Source: Asterias rubens (taxonomy: Eukaryota; Echinodermata; Asteroidea; Forcipulatida; Asteriidae). From it: DNA of 64,000 bases. Below are positions 1 through 13,251 of the stretch, piece by piece. The stretch spans positions 124,001 to 188,000 of the forward strand of contig NC_047076.1 of the NCBI RefSeq assembly GCF_902459465.1, in the 5' to 3' direction. The position numbers and the translations under genes are program-made. The notes beneath the pieces were generated by a model. That model ran no database searches and was not told the origin of the DNA. It worked only from the letters and a program-made list of their open reading frames with translations. Each line of letters starts with the position of its first letter. Within the stretch, counting starts at the first letter, position 1.

Positions 1-3000
1 CTTTTTTTGTTCTCTCCATTGACTTTCTTCTGTAGAAAAGCATATAGGCACTTTCCCTGCCTGAAAACTGTCTTGGGAGATCAAAACTTTCATTAATAGA
101 TGTCACCTTGGAATCATTAAAATCAAACCAGTGTTTTTTACTTTCAACCTCCACAGGGTCTTCAGACTTATCAATGTCTTCTCCCTTTTTGAATACAGTT
201 TGTGTCTTAGTATCCAGTTGACCCTTAGAACCCAAAGTGCTATTTTCTGAAGTTGGCTGCTGTAGCATTTCATGGCAAGAAGATTGAGAAGTCTTTAGGT
301 CAGTTAATTTTTGGCAGTCGGGGTCTGCATCAGTCTCACAAACTTGGTTAGGGTTAGGGTCAGCGTCCTTTCCAGACTGTTCTGAAACCTCCCCTTGCCC
401 AATTTCTTCATGACATGGAAGATGATCAGTTCTTGGTCCTTGTATAACTGCCTTGGCATCATGATCCCCCAGGGTGGGGATTTTCTTGTTATCACTATGT
501 CTGCCCACAGCCTGGCACTTAGTACTATCACCGTCTCCGCCTTCCACTTCATCAGGATTCAGTCTAGACCCATTCTCTACATTCTGTGATTCCTTGAATC
601 CTTCTATGTTCAATCCATTTGATGCCTCAGGACCAGCAGTTGGCTCTGCAGAACAAGAACTGCCCCTCAATGCAGAATTGTCCTCGCTTTGATGTGACTC
701 ATCAGTTGACATGGCAACAGGGAACTCTTGTGAATGCTGCTTCATAGACACAGAGTTTGTTTGAGGGTCAAATAAGAAGACTTCTTGATGACTTTTCACA
801 AACTGAAACAAGAAACAATTTTAATGAAATCAGTCCGACATTGTGACCCTTGTTGGTCAACACATAAGTAAAGCAAATCATGTGACCTCAAAAGTATGAG
901 GAAGTCCAACATGCAGCTCATGTACCACAAACTTGTGAACTAAGAAGATTGCATAACAATAAAACTATTTAATTGAAACCATCAGCAACACACTTCAGTA
1001 TTAAATTTGACAGTCATACGCCACAACTTTCAATTAACACTGAAAGGTTGGAAAGAATTCAAATTTGAATTATTAAATTCTTGTATCAATAAGGTTCAAA
1101 ATCAAGAATTGTAGAATAAGATAATAATTACAGAATACCTTGGTTGCAGTTCCATATTTTTTCTTGAATCGTTTGTTCCATGACACACCAGTCTCGTCAC
1201 TTAAGGCCTAAAAAATACAGAAATTATTCACCACAAAAAAACTTACAAAGGTTTATCAAGTCGAGTGATTGTTTACATCCATTGAAATTACACATAGCAT
1301 AAATTAGGTACAAGATTTATTAAGAATAATATTTAGTAAGGGAATAAAAGGGTAGGGATGAGTTCTTAAACTGCCAATTATAATCGGCAGGGTCGTGGCC
1401 GTGCGAAGGCGAGGGCCTTCATCGGACGGCAACGACCCTGCAAGGTTTTACACAGCAGTTTAAGAATGAGTCACTACTCTTTTATTTGCATTCATAAATG
1501 CCTTTTTGGTCAAAAGGTGTAATAAAGTAAGAAACTCTGTAAAACTTATTTGTTTTCCGACGTCCTTGAGCTCTGTACTTGTGTTTGCAATTTTATGACT
1601 GAGACAGTTTTTGGACATGCATTCTAGTGCGTAGAAATATGCATCTCAGCTATTCAAAAACAACTGGTTATAACAGCTCCAGCTGGTCATTATCAACCAT
1701 TTAAACACCCCCACAGGACGGGCTCTTCACTAATAGGAATAGCAAAAACTGTCTGAGGTATTTATGAATGTTGAATAAAACCCTTACACAGACAACTTCT
1801 TGAATTCGGGGAATACTGAAGAGGGTTTTATGAAGGTAAGAAAGGTTCTTACCTGACACAATTTATCAAGATGCATCTTTTGCTGGACTCCACCTCGTTT
1901 TCTCAGCATTGTAGCAAGCAGCTCCAAAGGTGAATTAAGCTCAATTAAGTCAACTTTTCTATCTTTGGATGGTTTACTGTGTAGAACCGTCACTTCCTTC
2001 TCCTGAATTATAACAATGTATAAATTGACTTTGATGTCAAAGACATTTCAACATTAGTAATGTCTTGAATGCTCATTGCCAATTTGATATAATAGTAACT
2101 AATGCTTACAGGTGTTGTCCAGGTTCCAAGCCCATCTATATCCTTGATGTATACATGATAATGTCCACCATGTGTACTTCCACTATGGATCAAAACGGAG
2201 TACAATTCATAAACTGTAGTCTTAGATGTTTCTTTCTGTAGAAGACAAAGGGTATAAGATTAATATTGACATTAGTATATCTATCACTCCATGGCGGCTT
2301 TCATAATCCAACCCCAAACAATAGATATATATCTCATTTTAATCATTAAGTACAGCTTTGATTTCAAGACCCATAAATCTGTTAAATCTCAACAGGCTGA
2401 GACATCAATAACAAAACCCAGTGTTCCAATGGGTAACTCTAGATAATAAAGCAGTAACCAAATTAATGGCTACAGCTATGGCTGGATCAGTGTGCCATTG
2501 AAGAATAGCACATCTTTAGTAACACTCTTAGCAACAGTCATAGCCATAGCCGGATACAGTTTGACAATCACCTTCTCACAGTAGTCTGTCATGTCAATCT
2601 CTTGTGGGAAGATATACTTCCCTATTTCCTTGTATCGTTGACATTTCTGGTAATCAAAGCTGAATCGTAGCAAGGACACAGTCAAAATAGACGGCAGGGA
2701 CCGAATTTTGGCGCTCTGCAATCAAAAAATATAAATTGTTGGTTGTTATTAGTCAAAGTTTGTGTCAAATCAAAACAAATTGAACTTCTAGACGGACCTC
2801 TACAACACTTACCTTGATAGCATTGACTAATTTGCAGCAACTACTGCAGTGGTATTGATTCTGTCCCTCCATTCGTTCTACATCAACATAACATGTATTC
2901 AGAGTATCTAGTACCCCAGAGTAATAAGCTACAGCTAACGTCAGATCCAAAAAGTCTTCCTGTAACAAAGTAGCAAAATGTTATAAAGTAAATTGTTTGG

Positions 3001-6000
3001 TTGCTTGGTTCAAAAAGACACAGTTAATCGTGTGGTTGCTTGGTGCAAAAAGACACAGTAAATCGTTTGGTTGCTTGGTGCAAACAGAAATAGTCTATCA
3101 TTTGGTTGCTTGGTGCAAAAAGACACAGTAAATCGTTTGGTTGCTTGGTGCAAACAGAAACAGTCTATCATTTGGTCACTTGGAACATTTCCCTTGTAAA
3201 AACTGACTGAGGAAAAAACACAGCTGAAAGAATGAACATGGTTTAAACATTAAAATAAAAAATAAAAAGAGATATTTCTTAAGTAGAATCAAAAGATGCC
3301 TCACCTCCCTTTCACTGACTCTTCTACATTCTTCACATGTAATCTATTACACAAATCAGAAAGAAAATCAGAAAGAAAATCACAACATGTTGTTATAATT
3401 ATGTAAGTAGTCTGATCCTTCACATCAACAAAACTATGCCTTCTTTACAAGCAATCAGTCCAGCATAGTTACTTTAACACAAAATGCATGGGTTTCTGTC
3501 TATAATCTTAATCCTGTAATAAAGATGAGATCCGAGTTCTTGGTTAAATCACTTTCCACTCAACTTGTTGACAATAATCCCATGATAAAGATGCGATATA
3601 AGTTCTTGGTTTGATCACTTTCTACTCAACTTGTTAACAATAATCCCATGATAAAGATGCGATATAAGTTCTTGGTTTGATCACTTTCTACTCAACTTGT
3701 TGACAATAATCCCATGATAAAGATGCGATATAAGTTCTTGGTTTGATCACTTTCTACTCAACTTGTTAACAATAATCCCATGATAAAGATGCGATATAAG
3801 TTCTTGGTTTGATCACTTTCTACTCAACTTGTTAACAATAATCCCATGATAAAGATGCGATATAAGTTCTTGTTTTGATCACTTTCTACTCACCTTGTTG
3901 ACAATAATCCCATGATAAAGATGCGATATAAGTTCTTGGTTTGATCACTTTCTACTCACCTTATTAACAATTTCCCATGATAAAGATGCGATATAAGTTC
4001 TTGGTTTGATCACTTTCTACTCAACTTGTTGACAATAATCCCATGATAAAGATGCGATATAAGTTCTTGTTTTGATCACTTTCTACTCACCTTATTAACA
4101 ATTTCCCATGATAAAGATGCGATATAAGTTCTTGGTTTGATCACTTTCTACTCACCTTGTTAACAATAATCCCATGATAAAGATGCGATATAAGTTCTTG
4201 GCCAGATGTTCCTATGAGTGAATCCTCAATAGCGCTGAATAGAATCCTATTCAGTTCTTGTACATCATGTTGTTGAAATTGCTGCAATGAATGATAACAG
4301 TTCATCGTTTATGTCAAACTTTGTGCGATCTTTGCTCCGTTTCAAGGCAGTAATTGGTATTCTCAAATTAAAGAAGCTTTGTGGAATGTTTCACAAAATA
4401 TACTTTGCTTTAATGATGGAAGATTTGTTTCTTTGATTAACTCACCAATTGAAATGCAGTGATTAAGTTGGTGACAATTTCTCAACAGAGTAATTTTCAT
4501 ATCGGTGTGGCCCTTTGTCCCCCCCCCCGGATATTCTGTCCCTCCATACCGGGAACTGTGTAAAAACTTCTCTGATAGCGCCCTCTTTTGATTTATCCTC
4601 CTTCAGCACATGTTAGTTTCCCATATGGAAGACAGAATCTCCAAGGGACAGCTAGATTTCCCTATGACACCGGCACACAGCACTTACAGTACAAAGGATA
4701 CTTACCTCATTGTTTTGCCAACCAAAGCTATCAGTAAGTTCCTTAGTGGATGCACTTTGCTGATCGAGAAGTAAGAGTCGACCAAATAATCTCTGAAGCT
4801 GAATCGGTATAACCCGCACCTAAAACAAAACAAGACTTTTTAAAGACAATGTGTGTCTACTTCCTCTACCCAATAAAGGTCAAACTGTAAAATTAATGGT
4901 GAGACAATTATTAAGAAGATTGGTAAAACTTAAAAACTTGGTTATTGCCTCACTGGGTATGATCAACGATGGTGCTACAGTTTGTACTTTTCACGGATAA
5001 TCTTTCACATTCAGAAAGTTCATTCAGTTACATTAAAGGGAAAAGTAACTGAATTCGATTACACACCAAATATAATTGTATCCTTTATTTTTTATCCCAA
5101 AGAAATGTATCCTATTATCCCTTCTTTTTTTAAACTGAAAAAGTGGCAGTCAGATAGCAGACAAATACAAACAAAAACCCTCAACAACAAAGAAAACACA
5201 CCTTTGCCTCTGGAAGATCTTTTTTAACCAACTCTCCAAGTTCTGATGATCCAAGCGCAAATAATGACTCTGAAAGGATTAGAGTATTGTAAACATGTTT
5301 AAGCTTCCACTGACAAAACAAAAAATTATATATACTAGCATCACAACAAGTCAAAAGACAGTAAATATTTAGGTTTATGGCCCTACTTCCTCCTTGGAAC
5401 AAAATCCCCCTCCCTACTCCACTCTTCTGGAAGCTATAAATAAGGGATAACTTTCCGTATGGCTCCAACACTTTTTCACTCATTTTTACAAAAAGGGATA
5501 ACTCATTGAGGTAAATTAGATACTATATTATTTCATTTCGAATAAAAAAGTGGTGGCGCCATCCGGAAACTTGTCCACTATAAGACTCCCAAGCCTTAGT
5601 TTCTAGAACTTCTAGAAACTACCCCCCCCCCCCCCCACTTCCTTGTCCATACATATGATGATCATTACCCACCATAGTATTTCTAAAAATACTATCGTCA
5701 TTACTCATTGTCAGGACAGGGAACATTCCTAAAAAGAATAATATGTTTTTCTTGATTTTGTCAGCTTGTTTGTTGGGGGGTTTTGGGTGGTGTTCGTTGG
5801 TTTATTTCTTTGTTTGTTTATTAAACGAATACCATACCTCTAAATTCTGGCGTAAATAACAAGGTTTGTAACAGAGCATTCATGTAGCACGTCGCCCCAC
5901 GATTGTCAATTCCGGCCAGTCCACAGCTAGATCGCGGTGCCGTGGTCGGCGTTAGAGATGTCCCACCACCACTGCTGCTGCTGCTGGCACCACCACCACA

Positions 6001-6054
6001 TTTCACGGTCGGGGAAATTCCCTCAGCAGTGTCGTCGAACAAATCTCCAAACAT
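1..6054 (-). CDS. USP40: Ubiquitin carboxyl-terminal hydrolase 40, N-terminal part (runs off left edge)
   Basis: Cysteine protease that removes ubiquitin from proteins. Coding exons, in transcript order: 6054-5838, 5269-5202, 4819-4706, 4281-4156, 3343-3305, 2959-2813, 2715-2572, 2235-2110, 2002-1853, 1207-1139, and 802 to beyond 1. About 667 residues are present; human USP40 is about 1,235. The Cys box NRGATCYMNALLQTL is in exon 1 (Cys56). The QQHDVQELNRILFSA block is in exon 4. The zinc-finger-like CEEC and CSSC pairs are in exons 5-6. The His box HGGHYHVYIKD is in exon 8 (about His310). The start MFGDLF matches the family N-terminus, followed by a Gly/Ser-rich insert. Exon 11 is long, low-complexity and acidic, and ends in a conserved block, ESAYMLFYRRKS. 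Exon 4 is followed by nine decoy copies of its 3' end. The catalytic residues are seen; the substrate is unknown. Confidence 0.95.
3001..3180. repeat. Short tandem repeat in a USP40 intron
   Basis: Four to five imperfect copies of a roughly 60-bp double unit built around TTTGGTTGCTTGGTGCAAA, alternating AAAGACACAGTAAATCG and CAGAAACAGTCTATCA. Lies between USP40 exons 5 and 6. No coding sense. Confidence 0.7.
3540..4204. repeat. 66-bp minisatellite containing the 3' end and donor site of USP40 exon 4
   Basis: Ten units with CCCATGATAAAGATGCGATA recurring every 66 bp (from 3579 to 4171). The last unit is the true end of USP40 exon 4 (exon 4156-4281). The nine others repeat the codons for the tail residues LISHLYHGIIVN plus the donor region. 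On the transcript strand, three decoys keep AAG|GTGAG, while six carry AAGTTGAG, which destroys the normal GT. Two decoys also have a 1-nt contraction. Confidence 0.85.
5466..5565. repeat. Interspersed repeat copy A (partner at 33769-33870)
   Basis: Shares a block of about 95 bp, ACACTTTTTCACTCATTTTT to AAAGTGGTGGCGCCA, with 33769-33870. The ends CACTTTTT and AAAAAGTGG are roughly inverted, so a small non-autonomous DNA transposon is likely. Lies in USP40 intron 1. Confidence 0.6.
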
Positions 6055-6333
6055 GGTTAAAATTACACATGTAACTTCGTAAATGGTTTCCCTGAGTTCA
6101 TCTATTCGTCAAAACCCGAATTGTACAAGTCAAATTTGTTCAAGCATAATTTTAACGAATTTTGTTCATTTTCAGGTAAAAAGTTTCTTACCAAATTATC
6201 GGGAGACGTCGTTGTCTTTGCTTCATTACTCACACTAACCTAAGTGTCGGATCGGATGGCGCCCTCAAGTAGCGGATTTCATCACGCAGCCAATCGTCGC
6301 TCGTCGTCTGCTTTTCGAGTAGGCGAGTGTGTT

Positions 6334-6455
6334 GAAACGGCGACTTCGGCTACAGCTAGCTACGGCTACAATATCAGTGCGTCTGCGTTGAATAACACGA
6401 AGATGCGCGTGATCTTGCCATAGCCGTAACCATCCTAACCCGAAGTCGCCGTTTC
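6334..6455. mobile_element. Foldback/MITE-like element, 122 bp
   Basis: Perfect 16-bp terminal inverted repeat: GAAACGGCGACTTCGG at the left, CCGAAGTCGCCGTTTC at the right. The interior arms also pair partly (CGGCTA with TAGCCG). Non-coding, and upstream of the USP40 start. The GCTACAGCTAGCTACGGC core loosely resembles the 24-bp satellite unit in the OVCA2-like gene, but no link is proven. Confidence 0.7.
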
Positions 6456-7062
6456 GTAAACGGCCTTTGTTTCTAGTATTCGGAAACTGTCTGAGGCTGC
6501 TGAGGTGAGATATGATACACGAGAGAGAGATCTTCAAAAGAAACACCCGAAACTGTGTACTCTGTTTTGTTTTACAAATATATAACTTTTAAATTTCTAA
6601 AACTACTAAAACAAAGTACTACATGTACTCACATTTTGAGAAAACTGACTGAGCTCGCCATATGCCAATTATTACTAACCACATGGACGGAGGAAGGAAA
6701 TATCCTCCATCCATGAATTAATCAACGAAAAGACGTGTATAATTACGTGTATTTTACTTTATTGATTAGCTGGTTGCAATTTAAATTCATCTTTCGTGAT
6801 GAGCCAGGTTTGGGGGTCCGTGGGGAGAACGCCCATAAATAACAACACCACAGTGTGCAACCATAGGAGGAAGGGTGCAACCCTTTTTATTATGCAAAGT
6901 AAATTGTGAATTAATCGAGTCACTTGACGACACTCGCTACATCCTATTGGTCTATATTTTTAGTTATGAATATGCAATGTTAAAATGACCCCGACCCCAA
7001 CGCGTCACACGTGGGCACCGTACTGTGTGTGACGAAAGGCTAGCATGCAAGAGCACCATGTT

Positions 7063-7071
7063 GTTTCATCA
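7063..7071 (-). promoter_or_regulatory. Candidate amino-acid response (NSRE/CARE) element upstream of ASNS
   Basis: The minus strand reads TGATGAAAC, identical to the nutrient-sensing response element NSRE-1 known from the human ASNS promoter, where ATF4 and C/EBP factors bind. It lies about 1.4 kb before the ASNS ATG, and about 140 bp before the proposed end of the untranslated first exon. A 9-mer match in a 2.4-kb spacer has a chance of a few percent, so the match and location are suggestive, not proof. Confidence 0.5.
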
Positions 7072-8486
7072 GCAATATTTTGTTTTCTTCCACCCCTCCT
7101 TTCGCTTGGCGATGCTATGTTGTTTGTATGTCTGCAGAGATACACACACAAGCTGAGCATTTATCCTTTTTAACGATCAACGTTCAGGCTGCCTCTCTTT
7201 TCAGGACAGGTTTGTAGTGTTTTTTATTTGTAAATGCTATATATTTATAGTGTTCCAACGACAACAACTTCCACCACTAGTTTAGTCAGCATCAATCACC
7301 ACAAAACAACACTGCGTCTACTCATGGAGGAATAAATTAGAGTCTACTCTACAGTCTAATGCATGGTCTATTGCACTGCTATGGAAGGACATTTTATTTA
7401 GCAGCTCCCATATGTTTCCTTATTTAGACATTCATGTACATCTATTTATACCTCCATACTACCCTAGGAGCTAGAATTAGACCACAAGGGTATAAATATT
7501 TATACACTGGCATTTTATAATCCATGCTGGCCTTTATAAAGTAATTGTTTGTGTTTGTTTGTATTCTGAGCAAACTTATGATCTTTAAAAAGTTCTTGTG
7601 CTGATATCTATGCTGAAAAGTGAATGATAAGAAGGCTAAACAACAGTTAGCCCCTAACACTTAGTAACACTCAGTAAACTCATTTGAATGTTGAGTATTT
7701 CTGAATTTCACACACCAAAATGGCATTCCTTTAAAGTTGTACTTGATTAAGTGGCAAGTTTTTGATTAATTGATTAGTTTAAAATGAGTCAATAGATTAA
7801 CTTTTTTAATATATTTTTATATATATATATATATACAATTTAAATACACAGTTAATTTATAGTTAATTTTATTTCCATATCCTATTTTTTTCTTTGTAAA
7901 AGAACACATCAATTACAGAAATAACCTTCAAACCATTTGAAGTAAACAGATGTTTATTTGTTCTGAATGTGAGTAAAAAAGAGATTATCATAAAAAGTTG
8001 ATTATTAAAAAATAAAAAATAAACAATCAAATCATTTAGTTAGTCAGAAGATTTGTGCCACCACAAATCAATATTCTATTTTTATTCATTGTTGTTTTAC
8101 TTTTTGTCTAAATATAAAGGTGTGCTGTGCCAGAGATTTGCTTTGTTTGTTTGACCATGGAGGTAGAATTCCCTCCATGGTTTGACCTTGTTGTTCCATT
8201 TTGTTTTGTTGCATTGGTTTTGTGTAAACTAACTCCCAGCGATTTGAAGGATAGATTTGTTTTGTGAACTTTTACCTTGGAATTTAAATAATGATGTCCA
8301 GCAAAACTATTACAATAGTAATCTGGAAACGGAACCACCCCCATTCTCCCTGTGCTTACAATGCATTGACTTGTGCTAGCATCCCTTTCTTACTGATCTT
8401 TGCTGTTTTTACAATTTGGCAATAAATATAAAATAATCTTATTTTGTCTCTGCAGTGTTCTTTGAGAAGACAACAAAGGATACATC

Positions 8487-10900
8487 ATGTGTGGAATTTG
8501 GGCAATCTTTGGCTGTGACCAAGATGTTTCTAAACAGTGCAACAGTGCATTGAAAATAGCTCATCGAGGTCCCGACTCGTTCCGTATTGAGAACATCAAT
8601 CACTACAATAACTGCTGTCTAGCCTTCCATCGATTGGTCATCGTGGATGACATCTTTGGCATGCAACCAATGAGAATCCGGAGCCATCCCCATATCTATG
8701 TGCTGTACAACGGAGAAATCTACAATTACCGCACTGTAAGGGGCTTTCCATTTCTATGATAAATATTTATTTGTATTTAGTGGCAGAACTGGACATGTTC
8801 ATATTGAGGTGCCAAGTTCAGACAGCAAAAAAGACATTCTAATCCATTCACTGCTCCTTTTCTTCAATCTTATTTGGGTGGGGGCGGGGCAGTTAAGGGG
8901 GAGGTAAGCACCCCCCCCCCTTTGCAGGTTATCCCACTGTAATGTAGTGATTGTGTGGTATATCAATTTTAATTTTACCCATATGTTATTTAATCTTATC
9001 TTTTCAGGTGCAGAAACAGTTCAACTTTCAGTATTTGACTGAATGTGATGGTGAGGCTATTATTCACCTCTATGCCCAAGGAGGAGCAGAGTATGCAGCC
9101 TCAATGCTGGATGGTGTCTTTGCTTTCTGTTTATTAGACACAGCTGCCAAGAAGGCAAGTTATTAAACATATTAATAATAATACTGAAGTTATATATGGC
9201 GCACGTAACAAGGTACTTTATAAGGCGCTTATCATCATAAACAAATTCAGAAAGATTGTTATTGAAGTTATGAATCCTGAGACCAAATTATGTAGCACAT
9301 TGTAAGGGTTAACAAGTGTAATTCACCATTGGCAGCAGGTCAAGTATCATGCTGATATGAAACAAACCCGAAACAGAATCCTGACCCTCTACCTGAAAAG
9401 CAAGCACAGTGAAAAACAGTCGTGTTTAGATGTTGTTGCAGAGAAGGTTTCAGATGCTGAAAGTAGCAAGATGTGTCCAAGTGTGATCCTTGTTAACTTG
9501 TTACTTGTTTGCTTGGATTGGTTAATTGGAATACTTTACATATCTTTTGACTTGTTGTGTTTCCTTCACAACTTGTGTATATTATTGTAATATTTACTTA
9601 CTATAACGTTCCTGTTGTTGTTTGAGTGGTTTATACTATATTTAATTTATTGTTTCTACTCTTTTACAGTTGTTCACTTTTTTGCAAGTGTGTGTAAATG
9701 AAGGATGACTATTGTCACCATCATCATCATCATCCCCTGCAACCTGGTATTTACATAGGTTTCCCTCAAATTTACAGGTTTATCTTGGTCGAGACACATA
9801 TGGAATTCGTCCAATGTTCAGACTCCTGAAGGATGATGGCTTTCTTGCTATCTGCTCTGAGGCAAAAGGTTAGTGTTTATTGTGTTTTCAATCATTCTCT
9901 CTCTCTCTCTTTCTAAAGCAAAAGCTGAAATATGATCAGATTGAAATATGATCAGATTGGAAGAGACTGATAAAGGTTTTGTAACGCGCCATATCTGTCA
10001 ACTTGACACTCCTGGCACAGGTTACAAGGAATGATTTTGTAAATACAGAAACAGTCTTAGCATAAATCAAAAAGATATTTGGAAGTTTATTATATTAATT
10101 TTAGCAAACGGTCCTAGTACAAACCTCCATTGAAGCTACCAGTATAGTTTCCTTACATTTATTCTCATGACGAAATCCTAATTATTGCTTTATGTTCAAT
10201 ATTTGTTTCAGGATTGTTAGGGCTTGCCCATGGAGATGAAGACCATGATGTTGAAATTATTCCATTTCCTCCTGGAAATGTTGAAAGCTATGATCTTGAA
10301 TCTTCTGGCAAAGTAACACTTTGCGAGAGAGTTGAGTTTCACTCCTTTGAGAAGAAGCCTAAATGGGCAGACATCCCAGCGGCTGTCAAACTTGGTAAAT
10401 AATATGACTGATTTATTTTGCAACTTACTGTCAAGTTAATGACTGACAATTGGTCATTGAGATGATATTTCGCATTGCTTTGATATTTATACAAACATCC
10501 CTATGCTTTTATGATCATGAATGACTTTAGAAGGAAGTTTGTTTAAGATTGTACTGACAACAAGTGTTATTTAAACAATACATCAGTCATTTAAAAAGCA
10601 CTTATTTAAAAAGAGTATCCAGCCTTTATTTTAATTAATTTTTTATTTGAGTTGATTCAGATTGTGGTTAATTATCAATTATTTGTTATATTAATTCTAG
10701 GTGAAGATATTCATGAGAATATCCGCCTCTTGGTCACCGATGCAGTCCGGAAACGTCTGATGACTCATCGTCACCTTGGATGTCTTTTGTCTGGTAAGAT
10801 CTATAACTTCTTATTACTTAATCTCATCTTCTTAGTGCACCTCAGCTGGTATTTTTATTCTGTCTGTCAAAACTAAGGTGTGTTATTTCACACAAAGATT

Positions 10901-10932
<32 letters not shown>

Positions 10933-13206
10933 AATTTAAGTATGCACATTTATGTTCAAAGGCGCTTTGAAAAATAATCTATTCCATAAAAAAATGCTCT
11001 TGAGTACAATTGGGTTTTCAGTCTCTTCTTTGAATAGCTAAAATAATGCACCTTTTTATTGGTTTGTTGAATATGATTTGTTTTCAGGTGGGCTAGACTC
11101 AAGTTTGATAGCAGCTCTTGTGGTCAAGTTAGCCAAAGAATCTGGACTTCAGTACCCTATACAGACGTACTCTATTGGAATGGAGGGAAGTCCTGATGTG
11201 CTTGCAGCTAGAAAGGTAAAACAGAGGTCTATCGTATGAGCCGGTTCAACTGTAACTAGCAGCGGGGGCTGGTCGTAAAACAAATTTTTAAATTGCAATT
11301 GTTTGTAATTATGCAGTAATAAAAATAATAATCAGCTGTATGTACAAAGCGCCCTAATCTGCCTAAACAGCACTCAAGGCCCTTTACAGATTACAGATCT
11401 AAAATAAGAAGCAAATAAAAATGCCGCCCTGGTATAAAGCAACTGTACACAGAAGCAGGAATTTCATTAAACCCTTAAAAAAAAAATTAAACTCAGAAAA
11501 CCCTCAAACGTATGTTGTTTGATATCATGTTAGGAATGCTATAATGAAACAGTATTATTATCTGTAGTATTTGTGTCTAGTTTGTTTCCATTCTGCTTGC
11601 AGTGAAACAGTATTATTATCTGTAGTATTCGTGTCTAGTTTGTTTCCATTCTGCTTGCAGTGAAACAGTATTGTTATCTGTAGTATTCGTGTCTAGTTTG
11701 TTTCCATTCTGCTTGCAGTGAAACAGTATTATTATCTGTAGTATTCGTGTCTAGTTTGTTTCCATTCTGCTTGCAGTGAAACAGTATTATTATCTGTAGT
11801 ATTCGTGTCTAGTTTGTTTCCATTCTGCTTGCAGTGAAACAGTATTATTATCTGTAGTATTCATGTCTAGTTTGTTTCCATTCTGCTTGCAGTGAAACAG
11901 TATTATTATCTGTAGTATTCGTGTCTAGTTTGTTTCCATTCTGCTTGCAGTGAAACAGTATTATTATCTGTAGTATTCGTATCTAGTTTGTTTCCATTCT
12001 GCTTGCAGTGAACTAACAGTACTTATTAATGACACCTATTAATATAGCTTGATCTCTTCTTAAAACAGGTTGCAGCGCATATTGGCAGTGAACATCATGA
12101 GGTTTCTTTCACACCAGAGGAAGGAATTGCTGCCCTGGATGAGGTTATTTATTCTCTAGAAAGTTGGGATACAACAACAATCAGAGCCTCTGTTGGTGGG
12201 TACTTTTTTTACTTCCATTGCCACAAGATCATTTAAGATATTGAGTTGCATAAGAAACTTCAATAGGAGTCTCTTTAAGTGATGTTTCATAGGATGAAAA
12301 TAATGTACACTATGGCCATTAGAACCGATGTTTCAAACAAAAGTCTTCAAGCCAACTAAGAAAGTTTCATCCTTAATAACTGACATTTATAGATGGTAAT
12401 CAAAGTGATGCAATATCATAACCATCAAATTGAAAAAACAAACGTAGATAGAAGTCCCAACCTCCTTCCTAGTGGTGTACGTTCTCACTTCGTGTATAAT
12501 GGTAGCCAATCAAAAACACAGATCAGAGTTTCCCACCCAGGGGTTAGAGATGTATGCAGAGTTAGCTGGCAATATGGCACGCTGCCCGTAGTAGCGAGGC
12601 TGTGGTTGTTCAGGCCTTTTCCCAAGAGAATAATTTGCACCAATATTGAACTTGTTAGTGTTTTCCGTGTTTCTTCTGACTCTCTCTCTCTCTCTGTCTC
12701 TTTTCTTGTATTTCCACTTCACTGCTTATGCTACACTAAATTATCTTTAATGCTTGTTGTGTTGTCAATTAACCTTTCAAAAAGACTCTGCTTGGGTCGA
12801 AACTTATGGCCATTACTATTTTGTGTGATAGTTAATTTTGTGATATTCTGTTACTTTTACAGGTATGTACTTGGTATCTCGCTACATCAAGAAAGAAACG
12901 GATAGAGTTGTGATATTTTCTGGAGAGGGTTCTGATGAGCTTGCTCAAGGATATATCTATTTCCATCAGCAACCCTCTCTTGAAGAAGGAGACGCTGAAA
13001 GTCGACGTCTTCTCAAAGATTTGTACCTTTTTGATGTATTGAGATCAGATCGTACCACTGCGGCCCATAGGTGAGTATCAAAGGGGTTAAACTATAAATA
13101 CTAATTTTTGCCAAGAACAATGGCCCAATTGTGTAGCCTGTAATCTGACACCAGGGAGTCACTAACTATAGAAACCTTATAGACTACAACCTACAATCAA
13201 TCAATT

Positions 13207-13251
<45 letters not shown>

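Larger units (their letters stand above)
6055..8486. other. Divergent intergenic region between USP40 and ASNS
   Basis: Holds both promoters. A CCAAT motif lies in GCAGCCAATCGTC near 6283. A foldback element sits at 6334-6455. An E-box-like CACACGTGG lies near 7005 and the TGATGAAAC-type element at 7063-7071. An untranslated first exon of ASNS probably ends near 7208 (ACAG|GTTTGT), because the first coding exon opens with an acceptor (TCTCTGCAG, exon from 8456). There is a (TA)n run near 7818-7834 and a short inverted repeat with CCATGGAGG arms near 8150-8190. No other gene is seen. Confidence 0.6.

Noticed and set aside
12393-12905. 170-codon frame in an ASNS intron
   Set aside because: It runs across the true acceptor and into the ASNS exon in the wrong frame; the intron part looks like degraded repeat.
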